Assembly (NCBI GenBank): GCA_030431635.1
Contig: JAUIIL010000006.1
Span: 1-64,000 of the forward strand
Direction: 5' to 3'
Length of the DNA: 64,000 nt
From: Bacteriovoracia bacterium
GTDB lineage: Bacteria; Bdellovibrionota; Bacteriovoracia; Bacteriovoracales; Bacteriovoracaceae
Shown: positions 16,697-24,318 of the stretch, piece after piece
Layout: each line of letters begins with the position of its first letter
How positions within the stretch are numbered: the stretch's first letter is position 1
Notes under the pieces: model-generated
Database searches by the model: none
The model's input: the letters and a program-made list of their open reading frames with translations, nothing else
Told to the model about the DNA's origin: nothing
Made by a program: the position numbers and the translations under genes

Positions 16697-18387
16697 TGAA
16701 AAAACTATTAGTCACAAGCGCTCTTCCATATGCTAATGGGCCACTTCATTTTGGTCATATAACGGGAGTTTATCTTCCTGCAGATATCTATGTTCGTCAT
16801 AAGAGGTTGCAGGGTCATCAAGTGCTTCATATCTCTGGTTCAGATGAACATGGTGTGGCCATTATGCAAAATGCTCAGAAGAAAAAGAAGCCTTATAAAA
16901 AATATGTCGATGGTTGGCACCAAAAACATAAGGCCCTTTTTGCAAAATATGACATTGAGTTTAGTTACTTTGGTCAAACAAGTGAGCCTTACCATCATGA
17001 GGAAACACTTAAATGGTTTAACAAGCTTTATGCAGAAGGGGCCATTGAAAAACAAGATGAGAAACAACTTCAGTGCCAAAACTGCTCAAACTATTTACCT
17101 GATAGGTACGTTGAAGGGACTTGTTATGTTTGTAAGTATGAAAAAGCCAGAGGGGATGAGTGCCCTAATTGTGGGACTTGGATAGAGCCACTTAAACTTA
17201 TCGATCCTGAGTGTAAGTTTTGTGAATCCCACGATATTAAAGCGGTGGATGTTTTTCAGTGGTATTTAAAACTTTCAAAATACCACTCACCGTTTAGAAA
17301 ATGGTTTGAAACAAAAAAAGGTGTCTGGCGTAAAAGCGTGACTTCTTTTGTTGATTCTCTTTCTAAAGATGAACTAGTCGATAGGGCCATTACAAGAGAT
17401 TTGGATTGGGGAATCGATGTTCCTTTGGAAGAAGCGAAAGGAAAAAAGCTCTACGTTTGGTTTGATGCTCCTATTGGTTATGTGAGTAATACGAAGAAAT
17501 ACTTAGAAGAAACGGGTTCAAAAGAAGATTATCTGAAGGATTGGTGGCACAACGATGAAGTAGAGCTTACTCATTTTATTGGAAAAGATAACATTATTTT
17601 TCACTCTATTATTTTCCCTGTGATGAGTATGGGATCAGGTAGAGTCAAGATGGTTGATAACCTTCCGGCCAATCAGTATCTTAATTTAAAAGGTAAGCAG
17701 TTTTCAAAATCCCAAGGTTGGTATGTCGACGCAGATGAAGCAGTTAATGAGTTTGGAAGTGATAATCTACGCTATTACTTAACAACTCTGATCCCTGAGA
17801 GTGCGGATTCAAGTTTTACTTGGGAGGGGTTTGAAGCAAGAGTGAATAATGAGCTGGCCAATAATATTGGAAACTTTGTGAATCGTTCAATGTCTTTTTT
17901 CTATAAGAATTGGGAAAAAGGGATTGGGCAAGAGAAGTTTGATGTTTTCTTTGGAAGTGATAGGCAAAAAGAATTAGAAGAAAAAATAAAGCAGTATCAT
18001 GAAGCGGTTGATCATTTTCACATTAAAAAAGGGCTTGAGATTTTAATGGGAATTGGAAATGAAGCGAACCTTTATTTTAGTGAAGAAGCTCCATGGGCGC
18101 AATTCAAAGAAGACCCTGACAAAGCAGCGGCAACCATTGCTATCTCGGCCATTTATACGGCCATTTTAAGTGTGCTTTTTGCTCCCTATTTACCGAACCT
18201 TTCTCAGAAAATGATGGCCTATTTTGGAGAGTCTTTAGAAAAAGTTTCAAGTCGAGTTTATGCAGGTGACTTAGAAGCTTTAAAAGAAGTCTTTCAAGGT
18301 CAGGTGATTTTGGCCAAAAAACCTAAGGGACTTGTGAAAAAGATTGAAAACGATAGAGTCAAAGAACTAGAAGAGCAATTTAGTTAA
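16696..18387 (+). CDS. metG: Methionyl-tRNA synthetase
   Basis: 563 residues. HIGH-type motif HFGHITGVYLPAD near 16-28; a zinc insertion with four C-x2-C pairs between about 126 and 178 (the two-zinc MetRS type); and the KMSKS loop as QFSKSQG near 334-340. It charges tRNA-Met. The C-terminal tRNA-binding (EMAP-II-like) domain found in E. coli MetRS is absent; it ends after the anticodon-binding helices, as in many bacteria. Translationally coupled to fumC. Its alanine GCC codons lie almost always after codons ending in G (see findings). Confidence 0.96.
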   Translation: MKKLLVTSALPYANGPLHFGHITGVYLPADIYVRHKRLQGHQVLHISGSDEHGVAIMQNAQKKKKPYKKYVDGWHQKHKALFAKYDIEFSYFGQTSEPYHHEETLKWFNKLYAEGAIEKQDEKQLQCQNCSNYLPDRYVEGTCYVCKYEKARGDECPNCGTWIEPLKLIDPECKFCESHDIKAVDVFQWYLKLSKYHSPFRKWFETKKGVWRKSVTSFVDSLSKDELVDRAITRDLDWGIDVPLEEAKGKKLYVWFDAPIGYVSNTKKYLEETGSKEDYLKDWWHNDEVELTHFIGKDNIIFHSIIFPVMSMGSGRVKMVDNLPANQYLNLKGKQFSKSQGWYVDADEAVNEFGSDNLRYYLTTLIPESADSSFTWEGFEARVNNELANNIGNFVNRSMSFFYKNWEKGIGQEKFDVFFGSDRQKELEEKIKQYHEAVDHFHIKKGLEILMGIGNEANLYFSEEAPWAQFKEDPDKAAATIAISAIYTAILSVLFAPYLPNLSQKMMAYFGESLEKVSSRVYAGDLEALKEVFQGQVILAKKPKGLVKKIENDRVKELEEQFS

Positions 18388-18428
18388 TAGTCATTCGAAT
18401 TGAACCAAGGCAAGCAAGAGGAAGTTTT

Positions 18429-20324
18429 ATGAGCTTATGGAGTCCATCACAGAAGCGAGTATCTGAAAGTTTGATGTTTCAGTATATGAAGAAGATGGGC
18501 AAGAACTCTTACTCTGAACTTCATCAGTGGTCAGTTGAGCGTAATGAAGATTTTTGGGAATCACTTTTTGATTATTTTGAAGTTAATTATCAAGGTGAGA
18601 GTAGACCAGCTAACCCCAAGCAAGATTTTCTAAATTATGAGTGGTTTGAGAATGTCAAACTCAACTTTGCTGAAAACCTTTTGCGCTTTAAAAATTCAAA
18701 TCATACAGCTCTGCACTTAATCCATGAGTCTGGTCTTAAAAAGAAAATTTCCTATCAAGAACTCTACCAACAAGTTGCTTCTGTTCAAAAAGAGCTTTCA
18801 AAATATATTAAAAAAGGGGATGTGGTTGCGGCCTATATGCCTAATACCATTGAAACAGTTGTGACAATGCTAGCAACAACTTCTCTTGGAGGAGTTTTTA
18901 CTTCCACCAGTAGTGACTTTGGTGTGGGGGGAGTTATCGATCGTTTTGGGCAATCTCAGCCTAAAGTCATGGTCAGTGCCGTTAGCTATCAATATAACGG
19001 GAAAACGATTTCCCAAATAGACAAACTTGAAGAAATTAAGAGTAAACTGGAAGGAATTGAAAAAATTATTACCGTGGATTTTTTAAATTCAGGTCTAAAG
19101 CTCGCTGGTGCTATTTCTTGGGAAGAGATTTTAAAAGAAGATGGGGGAGAGATTGCCTTTGAGCTAATGAAATTCTCAGACCCCTTGTATATTATGTACT
19201 CCTCCGGAACGACAGGAAAACCTAAATGTATCGTTCACTCAACGGGAGGAGTTCTACTTCAGCACTTAAAAGAGTTGGGTCTTCATTGTAATCTCACTCC
19301 TGAGAAGAAGATTTTTTATTTCACGACTTGTGGTTGGATGATGTGGAACTGGCTTGTTTCATCTCTTTATTTTGGGGCCGAGGTGGTTTTGTATGAAGGC
19401 TCTCCAGCTTACCCATCACTTGAATCTTTTATGAAAAAAATAGATGAAGAGAAAATTAATATTTGGGGAACTTCACCTAAATTTCTTAAGGCCTTGGAGT
19501 CTTATACAAAAGAGCTTAACTGTCAGTTTGATAGTTTAGAAACGATTCTCTCTACAGGTGCCCCATTAATGCCAGAGCAGTTTGATTATGTTTATAAAAA
19601 CATTAAATCAGATGTTCAGCTCTCTAGTATCTCTGGAGGAACAGATATCCTAGGCTGCTTTATGCTAGGAAACCCTATCCTTCCAGTGAAGCGGGGTGAA
19701 ATCCAATGCTTAGGTCTTGGGATGGATGTCTCTTGTTTTAACGAAAAAGGTGAAGAACTTATTGGTGTTGAAGGAGAGCTGGTTTGTCGTAAAAGTTTTC
19801 CGTCTCAACCTTTGGGGTTTTTAAATGATGATAGTCAGGAAAAGTTCAGAAGCGCTTATTTTGATAAGTTTGATGGGATTTGGTATCACGGAGACTTTGT
19901 GACAATCACAAAAGAGAAATCAGTGATTGTTTATGGCCGCTCGGATGCCACTTTAAATCCAGGGGGAGTCAGAATTGGGACCGCCGAGATTTATAGGCAA
20001 ATAGAGAAACTTGAATATATTGATGATGGCCTCTGTGTGGGAAAACAAGTTGATGGTGATGTTGAGGTCGTTTTATTTGTGAAGTTAAAAGAGAGTGAAA
20101 AGCTAAGTGATAGCAGAGTGAAGGAAATCAAAACTCAAATAAAAAGCGGGACAACTCCAAGACATGTCCCTTCTCAAGTTTTTCAAGTCAAAAATATCCC
20201 CTACACTCGCAGTGGCAAAAAAATGGAGCTCGCAGTGACAAGAGTTATCAATGGGAGAGAGCTTACTAACCTTGAGGCCATGTCAGATCCTAAGGCCATT
20301 GAAGAGTATAAAGAGTATGTTTGA
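18429..20324 (+). CDS. Acetoacetyl-CoA synthetase (acetoacetate-CoA ligase)
   Basis: 631 residues, an ANL-superfamily ligase. The ATP loop YSSGTTGKPKCIVHSTGG lies near 257-274, SGGTDILGCF near 399-408, the hinge region YGRSDATLNPGGVRIGTAE near 501-519 and the acceptor-Lys loop YTRSGKKMELAV near 592-603. The N-terminal YEWFENVKLNFAENLL and the HSTGGVLLQH segment match acetoacetyl-CoA rather than acetyl-CoA synthetases. It makes acetoacetyl-CoA from the acetoacetate released by HMG-CoA lyase (9446), completing leucine use. It lies 41 bases after metG and leads into a small membrane-protein gene and the glycosylase gene. Confidence 0.92.
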   Translation: MSLWSPSQKRVSESLMFQYMKKMGKNSYSELHQWSVERNEDFWESLFDYFEVNYQGESRPANPKQDFLNYEWFENVKLNFAENLLRFKNSNHTALHLIHESGLKKKISYQELYQQVASVQKELSKYIKKGDVVAAYMPNTIETVVTMLATTSLGGVFTSTSSDFGVGGVIDRFGQSQPKVMVSAVSYQYNGKTISQIDKLEEIKSKLEGIEKIITVDFLNSGLKLAGAISWEEILKEDGGEIAFELMKFSDPLYIMYSSGTTGKPKCIVHSTGGVLLQHLKELGLHCNLTPEKKIFYFTTCGWMMWNWLVSSLYFGAEVVLYEGSPAYPSLESFMKKIDEEKINIWGTSPKFLKALESYTKELNCQFDSLETILSTGAPLMPEQFDYVYKNIKSDVQLSSISGGTDILGCFMLGNPILPVKRGEIQCLGLGMDVSCFNEKGEELIGVEGELVCRKSFPSQPLGFLNDDSQEKFRSAYFDKFDGIWYHGDFVTITKEKSVIVYGRSDATLNPGGVRIGTAEIYRQIEKLEYIDDGLCVGKQVDGDVEVVLFVKLKESEKLSDSRVKEIKTQIKSGTTPRHVPSQVFQVKNIPYTRSGKKMELAVTRVINGRELTNLEAMSDPKAIEEYKEYV

Positions 20325-20475
20325 AAAGTTAAAAAAATTATTTAAAAATGACTCTTTTTTAATTCTTTTTTTTATGCTTTTTTTATGTAGTATTATTTTC
20401 GTGAGAACTCATTTTCTTTATGAAGAAAAATTAAAAGATACAAAACTGCAAAGAAAAAGAGTTATCATTCCATGA
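20317..20475 (+). CDS. Small single-pass membrane protein
   Basis: 52 residues: basic N-terminus (MFEKLKKLFKN), one membrane segment at about 13-31 (FLILFFMLFLCSIIFV), and a basic tail rich in Lys and Arg. The chosen ATG overlaps the synthetase stop by eight bases; a longer in-frame start 66 bases upstream inside that gene is rejected. Its own stop overlaps the next start (ATGA). Position and coupling support it as real; function unknown. Confidence 0.55.
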   Translation: MFEKLKKLFKNDSFLILFFMLFLCSIIFVRTHFLYEEKLKDTKLQRKRVIIP

Positions 20476-21092
20476 AAACATTTAATTATGCTCTCTATTC
20501 AAAAACTCTTTTAAAAGATAAAAAACTAGCACCTATCATTAAAAAAGTAGGGCCATGTGATATCGAAATTCCACAAAGAGTTGGTCTTTTCCCACGGTTG
20601 GCCAGAACTATTGCCTATCAACAGCTCACAGGGAAAGCAGCGGCCACTATTTGGTCTAGAGTTTTGGATTTTCTTAAGACAAATAACCAAAAGCTCTCTC
20701 CTGAAATGCTTGAAAATATAACTGTAACTCAGTTAAGAAGTTGTGGTCTTTCCCAGGCCAAGGCCCTGGCCTTACTAGACTTATCGCTGAAGTGCATGAA
20801 TAAAGAGCTACCCACAATGGGGAAGCTAAGAAAAATGAATAATGAAGATGTTATTACGGCTCTTACTAGCGTCAGAGGGATTGGTCCTTGGTCGGCCCAG
20901 ATGTTTCTTATTTTTACCTTGGGTCGAGAGGATGTGGTCGCTGCGGGAGATCTGGGACTACGTAAAGGTTTTTCTCTCATTCATAAAAAGAAAGAGCTAG
21001 TGACTGAAGAAGAGTTCATTAAAGGAACTCAGAAGTGGTCTCCTTATAGGAGTATTGCCAGTTGGTATTTATGGAGGGCCTTAGAACTTTAG
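20472..21092 (+). CDS. DNA-3-methyladenine glycosylase II (AlkA-like, HhH-GPD)
   Basis: 206 residues, the HhH-GPD core without the AlkA N-terminal beta domain, as in yeast Mag1 and many bacterial homologues. The helix-hairpin-helix is LTSVRGIGPWSAQMFLIF near 131-148, followed by the catalytic Asp in VVAAGDLGLRKGF near 155-167. AYQQLTGKAAATIW near 56-69 is the conserved first helix region. It removes alkylated purines in base-excision repair. It is coupled to the upstream small gene and converges with 21089-21613, overlapping it by four bases. Confidence 0.9.
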   Translation: MKTFNYALYSKTLLKDKKLAPIIKKVGPCDIEIPQRVGLFPRLARTIAYQQLTGKAAATIWSRVLDFLKTNNQKLSPEMLENITVTQLRSCGLSQAKALALLDLSLKCMNKELPTMGKLRKMNNEDVITALTSVRGIGPWSAQMFLIFTLGREDVVAAGDLGLRKGFSLIHKKKELVTEEEFIKGTQKWSPYRSIASWYLWRALEL

Positions 21093-21613
21093 TGCTGGCC
21101 TTGATAGACTAATTGAACTTTATTTTTACCTGTGAAATCTTCAAACCGGCTTCTATCCCAAGTTTTAACGACACTACCAGACTGAGGATCCACCAAGGCC
21201 CTAAAAGTCGAGGTGCCAAGAGTGGAGTGCTTCATTTGAACAACTACTTTTTTCATAAGAAGAGTTTTATTATTGGCCTTAACAATTTCATCTTCAATAG
21301 AGTGAATTTCTATTTCGGCCTTTAGTCCTTCTGAAGTTAATTTAGAAACAAGCTCATCCTGCCAATTCTTATCAACATAATTATCATAAGAAATCACCTG
21401 GTTCGCTGGTTGACGAGAAGGGGCTGCAGGCAGTTGAGTTTGCGCAGCTTGACCCTTTTTATTCATTAAACTGAGAGTTGTAAATTTCTTTTGTGTTTGC
21501 TCCTTTACTTTTTTTTGGACCAATGAAGGCTTTTTTTCAGGTAAGGTCTGAAAGACGGCCGTAAAAATGAGAGCAAAAAGAAAAAGAAAAGAATACTTAG
21601 TTTTATTTTTCAT
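21089..21613 (-). CDS. Exported PepSY-like protein, possible partner of the adjacent metallopeptidase
   Basis: 174 residues. N-terminal hydrophobic segment (about 7-21, SFLFLFALIFTAVF) after a basic start: a signal anchor or signal peptide. A Lys/Gln/Ala/Pro-rich linker follows, then a C-terminal domain of ~90 residues. Its end, STFRALVDPQSGSVVKTWD, resembles the closing strand and turn of PepSY/FTP propeptide domains (VDA-x-TG-x-V). Its ATG overlaps the stop of the 882-residue metallopeptidase (TAATG), so the two are made together. PepSY domains are classic inhibitors and chaperones of thermolysin-like peptidases. The PepSY call is tentative. Confidence 0.55.
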   Translation of the reverse strand: MKNKTKYSFLFLFALIFTAVFQTLPEKKPSLVQKKVKEQTQKKFTTLSLMNKKGQAAQTQLPAAPSRQPANQVISYDNYVDKNWQDELVSKLTSEGLKAEIEIHSIEDEIVKANNKTLLMKKVVVQMKHSTLGTSTFRALVDPQSGSVVKTWDRSRFEDFTGKNKVQLVYQGQH

Positions 21614-24261
21614 TAGTCAATCACCGTGAATTTAAAATCAATAACTTTAAAAGGTTTCTCTCCCGTATAAAGATATTCAGGATAATCATCATTACTATTA
21701 TTGGTATCATGATAACAGTTATCACAATTAGAAAAACGCACTCTAAACCTACACATAAAGGTCGTTCCTGGACTAACCCATTTATTGACTTCCATTAAGA
21801 CTGCTGCTGAAGAATTAAAAGTAGGGGAGCTATCTCCTCCTTCTTGAATTGTTTCGGCCCAAGTTTTTTGTGGATTAAGAAGAGAGAAATAAGCTTGATT
21901 GGCCCCTGGGAGAACTCTTAAAAGACAACTGTCTCCATCAAAGGTTAAAGTGTTATCTTTACCTAAACATTCGTTATCAGTCAGGGCCATTTGGGTTTTA
22001 CGATACTCATTTTGTGAGACCCATACTGTCTCGTTACTTTGCCTTTTTTGAACCATACAAATAGGTTTTAATTCATCAATCAGACCATCGGCCACAGGAT
22101 CACCAGCGGCGAAAGGAGTTTGATAATTTTTTTGATTATCAACAATATCAATTTCACTGTAGGCGACTGAGTTAATGGTGACATTGGCCGCATCAATAAC
22201 CCCGTTATTATTAAGATCGATATCTATTTCACTACCACCTAGAGTATTCATATAACCTTGACCAACATAGTGCTCACACCCTCCGGAAAGAGTCGAGTTG
22301 GTTGTACTTGCAGCTCCTTCGCTTGAAAGAGGAAAGTTATTAATTTGGCATGGTTTATAATAAGTCCCTTCTTTTCTCATATGATCCCAGTCGTTGGCCA
22401 AAACTTGAACTCCTCCAATTTGAGAATTGGAGTCATTAACAAGGTTAAGGACGAGACCTACAACTTCCCCTGGAGAAATTTTTCCATTACTGTTATTAAA
22501 ACTGGTATCCGCAAGTCCAGAGGTGACTTGAACTTGAGCCCCTTTAAAGGTGAGGTCATTAACTAGTTCTGGAATACTAAACTGATCGTCAAAAACAAAA
22601 GCAGGCTGACGACCTTTAGGATCAGTATCAGTTTGTGGAAGTCTGATAAAGTCTTTTGAAACAAGAACAGTACGTAATCTATTATTACTATCAACATTCG
22701 TTGTATTTGAAAAATAAGGAGAATTCTCTAGCGCTACAAGATCCAGGTCGTTATCGTAGGTTTTAAATAAAAGAAGGCCATAGCTATCGAGAAGCCTTTC
22801 TAAGTCTTGCTGAGTGATTTTAAATAAACACTCGTTCTCAACGATTTTATGATAAAAGTGCTTACTAAAAATTTTAATAAAGCGTCTGAAGTTTCCTGGG
22901 TTATTAATTTCAGATTGCTCAACGGAGTAGAAAGGAACAAGGTTATTTTTAAAATTATTATCTAGAAAGAAAGGAGAGGTTGAAAAGAAGATAGGGTCAG
23001 AGAGTTCTGAACTTAAGTCTCCTATTTCACCAAGAGCTTCACTAATAAAATAGAGAACACGGTCTTCTGCTTGAGCATGATCCATCTGGCAGCGGCTTCT
23101 GATCATTTCCGTTGTCGCAACCAGAAAATGAGAAATCACTTGTCCCGAATAGTGAATATCTTCAACTTGGAGATCCTTATTATTGGCATTATAATTAACA
23201 TAATGAGGATAATAGAGCCTTCCTGCATCGGTTTTGGCCAATCCACCACCATGAACATTTCCTACGGGATGCCCGGGGTAATTTTCATTAATATTCTCAG
23301 TCATTGAACGACCAGCATTGTAGTATTTCTGCATGGCCCATTCACCGATAAATGGACGATCGGTCATAACATAAGAAAAGTAATCAGCGATCCCTTCATT
23401 AATAGCACCGGCTTCATCATAAAAAAGGCTACCTAGATCAGACTTGATATTTGAAGTAGAAAATTCATTTCTCACATTCATCATAATTTTAACAAAGGCG
23501 TGACCTAGTTCATGATAAATAACAGTAGGGTCTTGAGAGAACGCGAAACCAGGGATATTGCTATCAATTCCCATACAAATTGATGGCCCTGTGGCGTTTG
23601 ATAAAGGAGCCGGTCTAAAAACAGCATTTTGCTCTAGGGTACTACAACGAGTATATAAAGTAAGATTTTTATAAGTTCCGGCGATATTAAACCAAAAGGT
23701 CGTAGGGTCAAAAGGCATGGTTGGGAAATGATCTTTTACTGCAGCAGAGTAGGGGAAATCAACATAATCAACTGAGTATTTATAACTAAATTCTAAAAAT
23801 TTCAAAAATCTATCAATGGCGAAATTGGCGTGATAAAAGCCATTCACTTGCAGGAACGAATCCGTATTGGCATCAAACCCCCAATTACCAGAAGAGTTCC
23901 TTTGAAGCCTTTGCCCAGGCAGACTCACATCATCATTAGCGACACTTAGGCAATTACTTGCTGTCTTGGAAGAACTGGCCGTGAACTTAGATGAGTAAGA
24001 AAAATCACAATCTTTATCAAGGAAGGGTTTATCAGTGATAAACGTTCCAACTCGTGACTGAACTTTATTCATATCAGTACTAACACTAAGATTATTGGCC
24101 ATAATAACAGGGTTATCAGAGAGAACCTTTGCTTGATCAGTGGATATCCCAGAGAGGTTAGTAGTCGTAGTTCCTTCTTCAGGTGAAGTAATAGAGTTAC
24201 AGGACAGTTGTAATAAAACAATTCCTAATAACAAAATCCTTTTTAAAAAAACTCCATCCAT
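21613..24261 (-). CDS. Lipoprotein zinc metallopeptidase (gluzincin-like)
   Basis: 882 residues. A type II signal peptide ends in LLQLSC, the Cys (about residue 21) being lipidated. The peptidase motif is YHELGHAFVKIM near 249-260, followed by NEGIADYFSYVM near 288-299; HExxH plus a downstream Glu in NEG-x-ADYF is the gluzincin arrangement of the M4/M36 families. After the catalytic region comes a long beta-rich part with a Ca-binding-like DIDLNNNGVIDAAN segment and several Cys, ending in WVSPGTTFMCRFRV strands. It is probably a surface or periplasmic protease. No attached propeptide is evident; the next gene may supply one. The gene is probably transcribed with 24319-27300. Confidence 0.78.
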   Translation of the reverse strand: MDGVFLKRILLLGIVLLQLSCNSITSPEEGTTTTNLSGISTDQAKVLSDNPVIMANNLSVSTDMNKVQSRVGTFITDKPFLDKDCDFSYSSKFTASSSKTASNCLSVANDDVSLPGQRLQRNSSGNWGFDANTDSFLQVNGFYHANFAIDRFLKFLEFSYKYSVDYVDFPYSAAVKDHFPTMPFDPTTFWFNIAGTYKNLTLYTRCSTLEQNAVFRPAPLSNATGPSICMGIDSNIPGFAFSQDPTVIYHELGHAFVKIMMNVRNEFSTSNIKSDLGSLFYDEAGAINEGIADYFSYVMTDRPFIGEWAMQKYYNAGRSMTENINENYPGHPVGNVHGGGLAKTDAGRLYYPHYVNYNANNKDLQVEDIHYSGQVISHFLVATTEMIRSRCQMDHAQAEDRVLYFISEALGEIGDLSSELSDPIFFSTSPFFLDNNFKNNLVPFYSVEQSEINNPGNFRRFIKIFSKHFYHKIVENECLFKITQQDLERLLDSYGLLLFKTYDNDLDLVALENSPYFSNTTNVDSNNRLRTVLVSKDFIRLPQTDTDPKGRQPAFVFDDQFSIPELVNDLTFKGAQVQVTSGLADTSFNNSNGKISPGEVVGLVLNLVNDSNSQIGGVQVLANDWDHMRKEGTYYKPCQINNFPLSSEGAASTTNSTLSGGCEHYVGQGYMNTLGGSEIDIDLNNNGVIDAANVTINSVAYSEIDIVDNQKNYQTPFAAGDPVADGLIDELKPICMVQKRQSNETVWVSQNEYRKTQMALTDNECLGKDNTLTFDGDSCLLRVLPGANQAYFSLLNPQKTWAETIQEGGDSSPTFNSSAAVLMEVNKWVSPGTTFMCRFRVRFSNCDNCYHDTNNSNDDYPEYLYTGEKPFKVIDFKFTVID

Positions 24262-24318
24262 GTTTTAACTATCTCTTCCTTAAAACAAACTCACTTTCCT
24301 TGAGTCGTTATTGTTTTT

